Assembly (NCBI RefSeq): GCF_029051645.1
Contig: NZ_JAACFS010000008.1
Location: 171,224 to 235,223, forward strand
Reading direction: 5' to 3'
Length of the DNA stretch: 64,000 bases
DNA from: Bradyrhizobium sp. CSA112
Lineage (GTDB): Bacteria > Pseudomonadota > Alphaproteobacteria > Rhizobiales > Xanthobacteraceae
Part shown: positions 37,397 to 46,804 of the stretch, piece by piece
Numbering within the stretch: position 1 is the first letter of the stretch
Layout: each line of letters begins with the position of its first letter
The notes under the pieces: generated by a model
What the model was told of the DNA's origin: nothing
The model's database searches: none
Seen by the model: the letters and a program-made list of their open reading frames with translations, nothing else
Program-made: the position numbers and the translations under genes

Positions 37397-38578
37397 TCAT
37401 TCCGCCGGGCACGCCGCAGCGGAAGATACCGGCCGGTCGAGACGCACGCTCCATAGCGCCAGCAGGAGCCCCGCCGCGGTGATCGCCGCCGCGACGAGTG
37501 GAAGCGCGGCCAGACCCGGGCCATGATCGATCGTTAGCCCGCCGGCCCAGGCGCCGAGCGCATTACCGAGATTGAAGGCCGCGATGTTGAGGCTGGATGC
37601 GAGCGTGCGCCCCTCCGTGCCGGCAGCTTCGAGCACGCGAAGCTGCAGCGGCGCCACAGTGGCGAAGGCGGCGGCGCCGAGCAGGAAGATAAGCGCCACC
37701 GCGAGGCCTTTGATCGACAGCACCGCCGCAAGCGCGACGAGCACAAGCGCAAGCGCCGCAAGCGTGCCGATCAGGGCGCGTCCGAGACCGCGGTCCGCGA
37801 GCCGCCCACCCGCAACATTGCCGATCGACAGGCCGACCCCGAACACGAGAAGAATCGGCGAGACCGCCGCTTCAGAGAAGCCGGTCAGTCGCGTCAGGAT
37901 CGGCTGGACATAGGTAAAGACCACGAACAGGCCGGCAAAGCCGAACACGGTCATGGCGAGGCCGAGCAGGACTTGCGGACGGCCGACCAGCGCCAATTCC
38001 TCGCGCAGCGAAACGGCTTTCTCATTGCCACCCACATGATTGGGAACGAAAACGACAAGCACCGCGAACGCGACCACACCGATCGCGGTCACCGCCCAGA
38101 ACGCGGCGCGCCATCCCAGCATCAAGCCGAACCACGCGCCGAAGGGAACGCCGAGCAGAGTAGCCACCGTCAGCCCAATGAACATGGTGGAAATCGCCGA
38201 AGCACGCTTGTCCTCGGCGACGAGGCTCGTAGCCACCACCGAACCGACGCCGAAGAACGTGCCATGGGCAAGAGACGTGAGGATCCGCGCCGCCATCAAC
38301 AGCCCATAGTCCGGCGCCAGCGCGCAGGCGGCGTTGCCGAGGGTAAAAATCGCCATCAGAGCAAGCAGCACCGACTTGCGCGGCATCCGCCGCGTCGCCA
38401 GCGTCAGGATCGGCGCGCCGACGAACACCCCGAACGCATAGCCGGAGATCAGCAGACCCGTCGCGGAGACGGAGACCTGCATATCGGCGGCGACCTGCAG
38501 CAAGAGACCCATGATGAGGAATTCAGTGGTGCCGATGCCGAAGGCACCGGCGGTTAGCGCAAGAACAGCGGCAGGCAT
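37397..38578 (-). CDS. MFS transporter (DHA1/AraJ-like efflux)
   Basis: A 393-residue protein with 12 predicted helices. It has the N-terminal GTTEFLIMGLLLQVAADM, the loop 2-3 motif LATRRMPRKSVLL and motif C-like HGTFFGVGSVVATSLV, as in sugar/arabinose-efflux and drug-efflux MFS proteins. Sits in the inner membrane. Divergent from a LysR gene with about 100 bases between; with the aldo/keto reductase it forms a likely LysR-controlled two-gene operon. Confidence 0.9.
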   Translation of the reverse strand: MPAAVLALTAGAFGIGTTEFLIMGLLLQVAADMQVSVSATGLLISGYAFGVFVGAPILTLATRRMPRKSVLLALMAIFTLGNAACALAPDYGLLMAARILTSLAHGTFFGVGSVVATSLVAEDKRASAISTMFIGLTVATLLGVPFGAWFGLMLGWRAAFWAVTAIGVVAFAVLVVFVPNHVGGNEKAVSLREELALVGRPQVLLGLAMTVFGFAGLFVVFTYVQPILTRLTGFSEAAVSPILLVFGVGLSIGNVAGGRLADRGLGRALIGTLAALALVLVALAAVLSIKGLAVALIFLLGAAAFATVAPLQLRVLEAAGTEGRTLASSLNIAAFNLGNALGAWAGGLTIDHGPGLAALPLVAAAITAAGLLLALWSVRLDRPVSSAAACPAE

Positions 38579-38681
38579 GCGTTACTCCGGATCAGGACAG
38601 GGTTGCTGCAACGCAAATAGCGGAAGGGCGGCTAAAGAATTAGAATGCCGGTAGTCCAATCATTTGTGACGTGAAATCAAC

Positions 38682-39638
38682 ATGACCCGGCTCGACATCA
38701 ACCGTTCCGCCGAGATGGAGGTCTTCGTCCGCGTCGTCGACCTCGGCGGGTTCACCGCCGCGGCAAAAAGCTTTCGCATGACCCCATCCGGCGTGAGCAA
38801 GTTGGTGTCCCGCCTGGAAGCCCGGCTCGCCGCGCGGCTCGTGAACCGGACCACGCGCAAGCTCCAACTGACCGAGGAAGGCCAGGCCTTCTATCAGCGC
38901 TCGTTGCGCATCCTCGGTGAGATCAACGAGGCGGAGCGCGAGGCCGGCTCCGGTGCAGCGCCGCGCGGGCATCTGATGGTGAACAGCAACATCCCCTTCG
39001 GCATGCAGTACGTGATGCCGATGCTTCCGCGCTTCCTCGCCGAGCATCCCGATATCACGCTCGACATCGTCCTCACCGATACGGTCATCGACCTAATGCA
39101 GGAGCGCGCCGACGTGGCGATTCGCGTCGGGCCGCTCGGGGCTTCCCGCCTGGTCGCGCGCAAGCTCGGGACGAGCCGCATGGCGGTGGTGGCCGCGCCG
39201 ACCTATCTTGCCCGTTTCGGCGAGCCGAAGACCCCGGCTGAACTCGCGGGGCATCGCGGCATCGGCTGGACTTTTCCGCGCAGCATTCGCGGTTGGCCGT
39301 TCCGTCGCGGCGAGCGGATCGAGGAGGTACTGCCGCCGCCGGCAGCACGCGCCAGCGACGGCGAAGCGGTCCGCCGGCTTGTGCTCGGCGGAGTCGGCTG
39401 CGCACGCCTGGCTCTATTCCACATCGGTCCGGACATCGAGGCCGGGCGCCTGGTTCCGGTGCTGCAGAACTACAATCCCGGGGATCGCGAAGACATCCAT
39501 GCGATCTACGTCGGCCACGCCGGGCCGCTGCCGGCGCGCGTGCGCAGCTTCATCGATTTCCTCGCGACGCACATCCGCATCGGCGACCTGACCGTAAGGC
39601 GCACTGCCGACGGCAAGTGGCGGCTACACGGTGAATGA
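38682..39638 (+). CDS. LysR-family transcriptional regulator
   Basis: A 318-residue LTTR. The N-terminal winged helix reads MEVFVRVVDLGGFTAAAKSF, then TPSGVSKLVSRLEARLAARL. The periplasmic-binding-like effector domain spans about 95-300 (GHLMVNSNIPFGMQYVMP). The group resembles LTTRs that control adjacent efflux or oxidoreductase genes. Divergent from the MFS/aldo-keto reductase pair, which it probably regulates. Confidence 0.92.
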   Translation: MTRLDINRSAEMEVFVRVVDLGGFTAAAKSFRMTPSGVSKLVSRLEARLAARLVNRTTRKLQLTEEGQAFYQRSLRILGEINEAEREAGSGAAPRGHLMVNSNIPFGMQYVMPMLPRFLAEHPDITLDIVLTDTVIDLMQERADVAIRVGPLGASRLVARKLGTSRMAVVAAPTYLARFGEPKTPAELAGHRGIGWTFPRSIRGWPFRRGERIEEVLPPPAARASDGEAVRRLVLGGVGCARLALFHIGPDIEAGRLVPVLQNYNPGDREDIHAIYVGHAGPLPARVRSFIDFLATHIRIGDLTVRRTADGKWRLHGE

Positions 39639-39681
39639 GTATTTGGGATGGACGATATGCCGACGTGGAGGCGCGGATGGC

Positions 39682-40668
39682 CTAATTCCCGAACAAACCG
39701 CCGAACAATCCACCCGGCCGCTGCTGCGGCGGGGGCGGCGGTGGAGGCGCCTGTTGCGGCTGCTGCTGGAATTGCGGCTGCGGCGGCGGTCCCGGCGGCC
39801 GTGGAGCTGCCTGCTTCGGCTGCGGCGGGCGCTTTGCGGCCGCCGGCGGGGCCGCCTTCGGCGAATCAGGCTGCGCGCTGACGATGGTTTGGTCAGGGCC
39901 TTTGCAGTCGGTCAGCCAGATGTCGTAAACCGGGTGCTCGACGCCGTGCAGACCGGGGCTCGCGGCATACATCCAGCCCGAGAATATCCGCTTCACCTCG
40001 CCCTGCAGCGTGATCTCGTCGACCTCGACGAAAGCATCGGTGTTGGCGGCCTCGGTGGACGGCCGTGTGTAGCAGGCACTGGTCTTCACGCGCAGCGCGC
40101 CGAACTGCACGGTCTCACCGATGTCCTCGTCGAAATTGATGATGCGGCCTGTGATCTTGTCGAGGCCGGAGAAGCTCGCCTTCTTGTTGGTGATCTTGGT
40201 GGCTGGCGGTTCGGACACGACCTCGTCGCCCGGCTGCAGTGTCGCCGGCGAACTTGGCACGCCCTTGGCCGGAGGCTGGCGCTGGCCCGGCGGTGCATTG
40301 GCAACGCCCGGCTGGCCCGGCTGCGGCGGCTGAACCGCGACGCCCGGCTGGGTGCCTTGGGGAGCGACGGTCGTTCCGGGAGGCGGCGGCAGCGGTTGCG
40401 ACTGGAAGCTTCCCGGCGGCGGAGCGCCCTGCCCCGGCGGCGGCCGGTTCGGCGTCGGCAACAGGCGGCCACGCGGCAGTTCCGGCACCTCCTCGTCGTC
40501 CTCGGGGAATTGTTGTTGCTGCTGATTGCCGCGGGGAATGGCGCCCGGCGGCCGCAGCGGCGGATCGGAAAAGATATTGCCGATCTGCGCCTGCGCCGGC
40601 GGCACAAGCGAGGTCAAGGTGGCGGCAATCAAGGCCGCAAGACCGGTCAGGGCAATGGTTCGAAGCAT
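39682..40668 (-). CDS. DUF2155 envelope protein, Pro/Gln-rich
   Basis: About 328 residues from MLRTIALTGLAAL. A signal peptide is followed by a long Pro/Gln/Gly-rich region, then the DUF2155 domain in the middle (KASFSGLDKITGRIINFDED; YTRPSTEAANTDAFVEVDEI; FSGWMYAASPGLHGVEHPVYDIW), and a second Pro/Gln tail. Function unknown; presumably periplasmic. In rhizobia it sits between aat and the NDUFA12 gene, and here that order is kept with insertions. An ATG at 40704 is an alternative start; neither has a strong Shine-Dalgarno. Confidence 0.85.
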   Translation of the reverse strand: MLRTIALTGLAALIAATLTSLVPPAQAQIGNIFSDPPLRPPGAIPRGNQQQQQFPEDDEEVPELPRGRLLPTPNRPPPGQGAPPPGSFQSQPLPPPPGTTVAPQGTQPGVAVQPPQPGQPGVANAPPGQRQPPAKGVPSSPATLQPGDEVVSEPPATKITNKKASFSGLDKITGRIINFDEDIGETVQFGALRVKTSACYTRPSTEAANTDAFVEVDEITLQGEVKRIFSGWMYAASPGLHGVEHPVYDIWLTDCKGPDQTIVSAQPDSPKAAPPAAAKRPPQPKQAAPRPPGPPPQPQFQQQPQQAPPPPPPPQQRPGGLFGGLFGN

Positions 40669-40746
40669 CTCGCGGCTTTTACAGGCGAATCGGGCTCGCG
40701 ACATTCTACAGACATATCCGCCGCTCGCGTCCCACCCGGTTAACAC

Positions 40747-41010
40747 GGCGAATACGGCGGGGAAAGGGCCGGTTTGCCGCCTTCCTGCCGCGCTCGATCA
40801 CGGCCGGAAGGGCGGAAACCTTTTTCGATGGTCGCGCCATGATCTCAATCATGGCCCAGGAGCGCGGAAACCGTTTTCGATAGTACGCCATGATCTAGTC
40901 AGCGTCAGCCGCAAATGAAATAGTCGCTCCCGTTCGCGCTAGGCGCCCCGCCAGGCGCGAAAACCACCAAAATCCGGGATAACCGGAAGAGCGAGAGGAA
41001 CCCCCAGGAA
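40747..41010. other. Intergenic region between DUF2155 and SDR genes
   Basis: About 260 bases between the divergent DUF2155 and SDR genes, with no gene. It contains the direct repeat listed separately. The SDR gene start at 41011 has a GAGAGGAACCCCC sequence about 20 bases upstream that may include its Shine-Dalgarno. Confidence 0.4.
40814..40896. repeat. Direct repeat pair, about 31 bases, 52-base period
   Basis: CGGAAACC-TTTTTCGAT-GGTCGCGCCATGATCT at 40813-40845 recurs as CGGAAACC-GTTTTCGAT-AGTACGCCATGATCT at 40865-40896, with only a few differences. The GGAAACC...CATGATC pattern resembles a short intergenic element scattered in Bradyrhizobium genomes. Confidence 0.65.
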
Positions 41011-41754
41011 ATGCCCGATCGAATTCGCCTCGACGGCCGGGTTGCCGTCGTGACCGGCGCGGCCGGCGTGATCGGAACCGCGACCGTCCGCCTCCTGGCG
41101 GAACGCGGCGCCCGGATCGTCGCCGTCGACCGCAGGGAGCAGGATCTTGCCGCCGCCATCAGGGACCTGCCGGCCTCGGCCGAAGCGCTCGCGGTCACGG
41201 CTGACGTCACAAGGGAAGACGAGGTCACGATCGATGCGTTCTACAACAACGCCGGCATCGAGGGCGACATCAAGCCGATCCCGGAATATTCGGTGGAGAG
41301 TTTTCGGCGCGTGCTCGACGTCAACGTGGTCGGGGTCTTTCTCGGCATGAAGCACGTGCTGCCGGTGATGCTGAAGCAGAGCAAGGGCAGCATCATCAAC
41401 ACCGCCTCCATCGCCGGCCTGATCGGATCGCCGATGATCGCCGTCTACAGCGCCAGCAAGCATGCCGTGATCGGTCTCACCAAGAGCGCCGCATGGGAAT
41501 GCAGCGGCACCGGCGTGCGGGTCAATTGCGTCTGCCCTGGCCTGATCGACAGCCGGATGCTGAGCACGATCCTGCAGGGGCGCAATCCCGGCAATGAGCC
41601 GCCGCCGACCGAAAAGATCCTCGACCGCATTCCGGCGCGGCGGCTCGGGCAGGCGTCCGAAGTCGCCTCCATCGTGGCGTTCCTCGCCTCCGACGAGGCG
41701 AGCTACGTCTCGGGCTCCGCCTACACCGTCGATGGCGGCCGCACCGCCGCTTAG
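41011..41754 (+). CDS. Short-chain dehydrogenase/reductase with probable internal in-frame deletion
   Basis: A 247-residue SDR. The cofactor motif is VTGAAGVIGTA (TGxxxGxG), followed by NNAGIEG, Ser in NTASIAGL and the catalytic YSASK. The C-terminal end is GSAYTVDGGRTAA. Between DVTREDEV and TIDAFYNNAG only about a dozen residues remain, where classical SDRs have about 26. Helix alpha-C and the ARDRFG-like segment are missing, a loss of about 12-15 codons in frame. The protein may therefore not fold, or the sequence may contain an error. A palindromic repeat and an esterase gene follow. Confidence 0.8.
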   Translation: MPDRIRLDGRVAVVTGAAGVIGTATVRLLAERGARIVAVDRREQDLAAAIRDLPASAEALAVTADVTREDEVTIDAFYNNAGIEGDIKPIPEYSVESFRRVLDVNVVGVFLGMKHVLPVMLKQSKGSIINTASIAGLIGSPMIAVYSASKHAVIGLTKSAAWECSGTGVRVNCVCPGLIDSRMLSTILQGRNPGNEPPPTEKILDRIPARRLGQASEVASIVAFLASDEASYVSGSAYTVDGGRTAA

Positions 41755-41758
41755 CACC

Positions 41759-41833
41759 GTCATTTCCGGGATGGTCCGAAGGACCAGACCCGGAATCTCG
41801 AGATCCCGGGTTCGCTGCGCGCCCCGGGATGAC
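41759..41833. repeat. Bradyrhizobium-type palindromic intergenic repeat
   Basis: The 75-base element is bounded by the inverted ends GTCAT and ATGAC. It contains two nested hairpins: CCGGG...CCCGG around GGTCCGAAGGACC, and ATCCCGGG...CCCGGGAT. This element type is common between genes in Bradyrhizobium and may act as a weak bidirectional terminator. Confidence 0.75.
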
Positions 41834-41853
41834 AACTGAAAACGAGAGGTCCC

Positions 41854-42801
41854 ATGCCCGTCACGCTCGATCCCGATGCCGCCGCCGTTTACAAGGCTTT
41901 TCAGGAAGCGGGCCGTCCCGCCTATGAAACGCTGACCGCACCGGAAGCGCGCGAATATTATCGGAACGCCCGCGTCGTCAGTAACCCCGAGCCGCCCGCG
42001 CTTGAATCAAACAAGCCGCTGTCGATCCCCGCGCCGCACGGCACGATTCCCGCCCGCCTCTACACCCCGAAAACGCTGCGCAAGAGCAACGGCCTTGCAC
42101 CATGCCTGGTGTTCTTTCACGGCGGCGGCTGGGTCATCGGCGACCTCGATACCCATGAAGTGGCCTGCCAGAAGCTTGCCCATGAGGGCGAGTTGATCGT
42201 CATCTCGGTCGACTATCGGCTCGCGCCGGAGCACAAATTTCCTGCCGCTGTCGACGACGCCATCGCCGCGACCAAGTGGATTGCCGCCAACGCCAGCCAG
42301 CTCGGCATCGACGCCGGACACTTGCTGGTCGGTGGCGACAGCGCCGGCGGCAATCTCGCCGCCGTCGTGGCGCTGGCCGCGCGCGACGGCGACGGCCCAA
42401 AACTCGCCGGCCAGGTGCTGATCTATCCTGCCACCGATTTTGCGATGAGCCATCCCTCGCACAGCGAGCCCGAGACCAGCATCCTGCTGACACACTCCGT
42501 GATCAAATGGTTCTGCAACCACTACCTCAACGGCACGGCCGACATCGATCACTGGAAGGCCTCGCCTGCGCGCGCCAAAACGCTCGCCGGCCTGCCGCCG
42601 GCCTATGTGCTGACCGCGGGCGCCGATCCGCTGCGCGACGAGGGCGCCGAATATGCCGCGCGGCTGAAGGAAGCCGGCGTGCCCATGACCTACCGGCACT
42701 TCCCCGGCCAGTTCCACGGCTTCTTCACCATGGGCAAGCTCTTGCAGCAGGCCAATGTCGCGGTCAGCGAAATCGCCGGCTGGCTGAAGACACTGAAATA
42801 A
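41854..42801 (+). CDS. Alpha/beta hydrolase, HSL-type esterase
   Basis: A 315-residue esterase of the hormone-sensitive-lipase group. The oxyanion motif HGGGWVIGD and the nucleophile elbow GGDSAGGNLA are clear; the acid and His are in TAGADPLRDEG and FPGQFHGFF. The N-terminal cap (about 1-60) is typical. Acts in the cytoplasm on short-chain esters. Preceded by the palindromic repeat; 60 bases before the transporter gene. Confidence 0.93.
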   Translation: MPVTLDPDAAAVYKAFQEAGRPAYETLTAPEAREYYRNARVVSNPEPPALESNKPLSIPAPHGTIPARLYTPKTLRKSNGLAPCLVFFHGGGWVIGDLDTHEVACQKLAHEGELIVISVDYRLAPEHKFPAAVDDAIAATKWIAANASQLGIDAGHLLVGGDSAGGNLAAVVALAARDGDGPKLAGQVLIYPATDFAMSHPSHSEPETSILLTHSVIKWFCNHYLNGTADIDHWKASPARAKTLAGLPPAYVLTAGADPLRDEGAEYAARLKEAGVPMTYRHFPGQFHGFFTMGKLLQQANVAVSEIAGWLKTLK

Positions 42802-42861
42802 AGCACATTGCAGATTGCGACCTGAACCCGTGAATTTCTCTCGCGCTTATCCGAGGCCGTT

Positions 42862-44082
42862 GTGATCGAACCCATTCTTGTATTCGGGATACCCGTCGAC
42901 TTCATCCTGTTTGCGCTGACGCTGCTCGGCGTCGCGCTGTTTCATCATCACACCCTCCCCGTCGCGCTGACCGGGCTCACCGCAATCGTCGTCTACAAGC
43001 TGATCTTCACCGGGTTCAAATACGGCACGGGCCTCGCCGGCCTCGGCCACCATATGGCGCATGAGTGGGTCACGCTCGGCAATCTGTTTCTGCTCTTGAT
43101 GGGATTTGCGCTGCTGTCCCGGCATTTCGAGGACAGCCGCATTCCCGATGAGATGCCGGCGCTGTTGCCGGACGATTGGAAGGGCGGCGTTGTGCTACTC
43201 GTCCTGGTGTTCGTGCTCTCGAGCTTCCTCGACAATATCGCCGCCGCCCTGATCGGCGGCACCGTTGCGCGGCACGTGTTCCGGGACAAGGTTCACATCG
43301 GCTATCTCGCCGCGATCGTCGCGGCCTCGAATGCCGGCGGAGCCGGCAGCGTCGTCGGTGATACCACGACGACGATGATGTGGATCGCCGGCGTCAGTCC
43401 GCTCGCCGTGGTGGAGGCCTATATCGCGGCCATCGTCGCCATGCTGGTCTTTGCCGTGCCCGCCTCCATTCAGCAACATCGCTACTCGCCGATCCAGAAG
43501 GATCCGTCGAAGGGTCTTAAGATCGACCCGGCGCGCGTTTACATCGTCGCCGCCATTCTGCTCGCTGCGCTCGCCGCGAACATCACCGCCAATGTGAAGT
43601 TCCCTGCCCTGCTCGATGTGGTCCCGGTTCTCGGCATCGCTGTCTGGATGGTTATTCTGCTGACGGCTGTATGGCGCGCGCCGGACTGGAAGGTGATGCC
43701 GGAAACCTTCAAGGGCACGCTATTCCTTCTTGCATTGGTCACCGCGGCCTCGCTGATGCCGGTCGAGAGGCTGCCGGCCGCTTCATGGCCGACCGCGCTC
43801 GGCCTCGGCCTCGTCTCAGCGGTGTTCGACAACATTCCGCTCACCGCGCTCGCACTGAAACAAGGCGGCTATGATTGGGGGTATCTCGCCTATGCGGTCG
43901 GCTTCGGCGGATCGATAACCTGGTTCGGCTCGTCGGCGGGCGTCGCCTTGTCGAACATGTATCCGGAAGCCAAATCCGTCGGCCGCTGGGTCAGCCAGGG
44001 CTGGCCGGTGGCCGCGGCCTATGTGATCGGATTTCTCGTGATGCTGGCGGTGCTCGGCTGGCACCCCGACAGGCCGGTTTAA
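42862..44082 (+). CDS. Ion transporter superfamily protein (NhaD/citrate transporter-like)
   Basis: A 406-residue membrane protein with about 11 helices in two inverted halves. Each half has a conserved re-entrant motif: SSFLDNIAAALIGGTV with ASNAGGAGSVVGDTTTTM, and VFDNIPLTALALK with GGSITWFGSSAGVALSN. This is the pattern of the IT superfamily (NhaD Na+/H+ antiporters, ArsB, citrate carriers). Substrate uncertain; the FDN motifs favour a Na+/H+ antiporter. The start reads ATG in one frame check and GTG at 42862 with GAGGCCG upstream. Confidence 0.82.
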   Translation: MIEPILVFGIPVDFILFALTLLGVALFHHHTLPVALTGLTAIVVYKLIFTGFKYGTGLAGLGHHMAHEWVTLGNLFLLLMGFALLSRHFEDSRIPDEMPALLPDDWKGGVVLLVLVFVLSSFLDNIAAALIGGTVARHVFRDKVHIGYLAAIVAASNAGGAGSVVGDTTTTMMWIAGVSPLAVVEAYIAAIVAMLVFAVPASIQQHRYSPIQKDPSKGLKIDPARVYIVAAILLAALAANITANVKFPALLDVVPVLGIAVWMVILLTAVWRAPDWKVMPETFKGTLFLLALVTAASLMPVERLPAASWPTALGLGLVSAVFDNIPLTALALKQGGYDWGYLAYAVGFGGSITWFGSSAGVALSNMYPEAKSVGRWVSQGWPVAAAYVIGFLVMLAVLGWHPDRPV

Positions 44083-44314
44083 CGCGCCTGCATCCACGCC
44101 GCGCAAAACATCCAGAGCGCATCTTCCGGACGCGGCACAACCGAGCGACCGCGCGGCGCACGGGCCCGAAAGTTGTGGCCGGCCTCGCGCCGACCATCGC
44201 CCATTGGCGGCTGCGCTGTACCGACTCAGGCCGCAATGTTATCTAAGTTTCGTACTAGCTTTGGCACACAACGATCGGCCAGATGATTCGGCACACGATC
44301 GCGAGGAGAGAGCT

Positions 44315-45196
44315 ATGGCATTTTTCAAGCGCGAGCTCGGCCCGATCGAGCGCTTCGAGAACGCGCTGAAGGAGAAGCTGGCGGCGCGGCAGAAGCTGGC
44401 CGACCGGTTGAGTATCGCCGAAACGGAACTTGCAGAAAAACGTGCCGCAGCCGAACGGCTGGCGGTGGCGGGGGCTACCGCTGCCCGGCTTGATCGCGCA
44501 GACGCCGACATGCGCGCCGTCGAAGAACGCACCAAGACATGGCGCGCCGCATTGGCGGAATACGACGAGCAGGTGGCCTCGGCCGAGCGCGCACTGGCAG
44601 ATGCCAAGGCGCAGCGTGAACGTGACACTATGGCTGACCAGATCGAAGCGATGGCTGCGGCTATCGAGCGGGCCGCGCCGGGATTTGATACCGGCGCCAC
44701 CGCGCTGGTCGAGGCCGTTACCAAAGCCGCGCTGTCGATACCGGAAGCGACCAGGTTTTCGACCAATGTGGATGCCGTGCGTCGCGAGGTTCTCTCCGCG
44801 GCGGACTTGATGTGCTGGGAGCTGCGATCGGCCGCCGTGCGCACACGTGCGGGCAACGCCAACCTCGCCAGCCTCACGCTGTCCGAGTCGGAGCAGCCGC
44901 CATCGTCGGAGATCGAGCGGCAGTTGATTTACACCCTCCATCCCCTGCTCTGGCGCGAGGACGGCGAGGTGCGCAAGGTTCCGGCCTTTACCTTGGTCGG
45001 GTTGCCCAAAGCGCTGCTGACGGTAGCGCTGCAGCATCAGCATGTGGACCATCTCAACGCCCGCCGTGTGCAAACCTTGATGCATCTCCACGGCAGCGCA
45101 GGACTGGGCGAACCCGAGACTGACGATCCGCAGCTCGTCGATCTCGATGCCTTGCTCGCAGAAGAACAGCAGACCGCGCAAGCCAACGTTGCGTGA
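44315..45196 (+). CDS. Hypothetical coiled-coil protein
   Basis: A 293-residue soluble protein with no signal peptide. Residues about 5-130 are a long, highly charged coiled coil (ENALKEKLAARQKLADRL; AEYDEQVASAERALADAK). The C-terminal half is globular and ends in an acidic tail (DLDALLAEEQQ). I do not recognise a family; the coiled coil suggests a structural or scaffolding role. The start ATG 44315 follows GAGGAGAGAG. Confidence 0.65.
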   Translation: MAFFKRELGPIERFENALKEKLAARQKLADRLSIAETELAEKRAAAERLAVAGATAARLDRADADMRAVEERTKTWRAALAEYDEQVASAERALADAKAQRERDTMADQIEAMAAAIERAAPGFDTGATALVEAVTKAALSIPEATRFSTNVDAVRREVLSAADLMCWELRSAAVRTRAGNANLASLTLSESEQPPSSEIERQLIYTLHPLLWREDGEVRKVPAFTLVGLPKALLTVALQHQHVDHLNARRVQTLMHLHGSAGLGEPETDDPQLVDLDALLAEEQQTAQANVA

Positions 45197-45300
45197 GCCG
45201 GCGCGGGGCGCTTGCTCATCGAGCGCCAGACGACCAGCAAGCACTGAACCAACGCCCCTGACGAACGTTGTTCGGGTTCATTCATGAGCCCGGTTCGGCC

Positions 45301-46143
45301 ATGCGGCTGCGCGTTGTCACGCTCAACGTCTGGAATCGGCAAGGCGATCCGAAACGAACTGGCTTGATCAATCGGGAACTGTGCCGGCTCGCTCCTGATC
45401 TCGTGTCGTTCCAGGAAGTCGCCAAGTCGCCGGACCGTTCGCAGCTCGATGAATTGATCCATGACGCCGAACTGTATGGGACACATCAGGCCGACGTTCT
45501 ACGCAGCGTCCCGCCCCATGCCGATCGCTTTGGCGGAAATGCCGTCGCGACGCGATGGCCGCATCGTGTCGAGGAGGTCCTCGACCTGCGCATGTCGGAT
45601 GCAAACGACGTGCCCTGGTGCTCGCTGGCGGTAACGGTGCCACTGCCCGGCGAGGGCGATCTTCTGTTCATCGCGGCCGCGACGTCGTGGCGGCTCGCCG
45701 CGGAATCAGCCCGGGAACGTCAGGCTGTCGCGCTGACAGATCTCGATGCGCGTCACCGGCAGGTGCTTCCCACCATCATCGCCGGCGATTTCAACGCGAC
45801 GCCTGACGCGGCCAGCATTCGCTACATCAGGGGATTGCAGTCACTGGGCGGGCGAAGCGTGAGATATCACGACGCCTGGGAGATCGCGGGCGAGGGTCAT
45901 GGCCATACCTGGAGCGTCGATAATCCGAATGCAGAGTCGGAGATCGGCATGATCGTCCGCCAGCCGCATCACCGCCGCCGAGTGGACTATGTGTTCGTCG
46001 GCTCCTGGGACGCCCATCCGAAAGCGGCTTGCGAGGTTCGGGCCGCCTCGCTCGCGTTCGACCAGCCGGTTGATGGCATCTGGCTCAGCGATCATTTCGG
46101 CGTTGTCGCCGATTTGGAAATCAGTGCCGCTCCCGCCGTGTGA
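45301..46143 (+). CDS. Endonuclease/exonuclease/phosphatase superfamily protein
   Basis: A 280-residue EEP-fold hydrolase. Active-site motifs: LRVVTLNVWNRQGDP (Asn), LVSFQEVAKSP (Glu), IIAGDFNATPDAAS (Asp/Asn) and LSDHFGVVADL (Asp-His). The Mg2+ site is thus complete. Substrate could be DNA, a phosphoinositide-like lipid or another phosphodiester. No signal peptide. The start at ATG 45301 (MRLRVVTLNVW) is preferred over 45268. Confidence 0.88.
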   Translation: MRLRVVTLNVWNRQGDPKRTGLINRELCRLAPDLVSFQEVAKSPDRSQLDELIHDAELYGTHQADVLRSVPPHADRFGGNAVATRWPHRVEEVLDLRMSDANDVPWCSLAVTVPLPGEGDLLFIAAATSWRLAAESARERQAVALTDLDARHRQVLPTIIAGDFNATPDAASIRYIRGLQSLGGRSVRYHDAWEIAGEGHGHTWSVDNPNAESEIGMIVRQPHHRRRVDYVFVGSWDAHPKAACEVRAASLAFDQPVDGIWLSDHFGVVADLEISAAPAV

Positions 46144-46264
46144 GGCGCCCCTGCCCTTGCCGCGCGTAACGACAAAGTTCCTTTCGGAAATCGGGTGGCC
46201 GCCACGCGTCGATCCTGCGATCCCAAGCATTCACGAGATAAGGCAATTGCAGTTGGAGACGCCA

Positions 46265-46777
46265 ATGAAATCCGAAAACGCCAAGCGAGACGCCGTGTCC
46301 GAAAACGATCCGGCAACCCGAAATCCATTCGGCGTCATGGACGTTCCGCATCCCAACGACGATAGCGTGACGCAGTTCGCCTGCAACACGGCGCCGGAAG
46401 AATCTGGCACCGATGAGAATGCAAAGCCATGGGGCACTCAAGACACCGGCTACCCGCACGGCACGATCGAAGGTCAATGGTCGAGCCGCTGGAAGGGCGC
46501 TGCGGATCCCACCATACCGGGCGATGCGCCCGATAAATGGAAACAGGGTCAGGGCGAGGCGAGAATCGTCGGAGACCGCGTCTACCTGCTATTCGACTGG
46601 GATTCCGGCAAGCGCAGGGGTCTCATCGACGCAAGGCGCGAAGGCCCGCGGCGGCTGGTCGGCAAGTATATCAACTTGAACAACCCGGAAATCACCGTTC
46701 CCTGGGTCGGCCTCGTGGTGAGCGATCAGCAAATAGACGGCTACTTTGCACAAGGCCGGGTGGATTTCCGGAGATGA
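46265..46777 (+). CDS. Hypothetical protein
   Basis: A 170-residue soluble protein from MKSENAKRDAV. The N-terminal half is hydrophilic and probably disordered. The C-terminal part (about 85-170) is a compact beta-rich domain (GQGEARIVGDRVYLLFDWDS; VGLVVSDQQIDGYFAQGRVD). No family recognised. The Shine-Dalgarno is weak (TTGGAGACGCCA). It is convergent with the Bug-receptor operon. Confidence 0.6.
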   Translation: MKSENAKRDAVSENDPATRNPFGVMDVPHPNDDSVTQFACNTAPEESGTDENAKPWGTQDTGYPHGTIEGQWSSRWKGAADPTIPGDAPDKWKQGQGEARIVGDRVYLLFDWDSGKRRGLIDARREGPRRLVGKYINLNNPEITVPWVGLVVSDQQIDGYFAQGRVDFRR

Positions 46778-46804
46778 TTTTTTCCCGAAACATCTACCCC
46801 GCCC

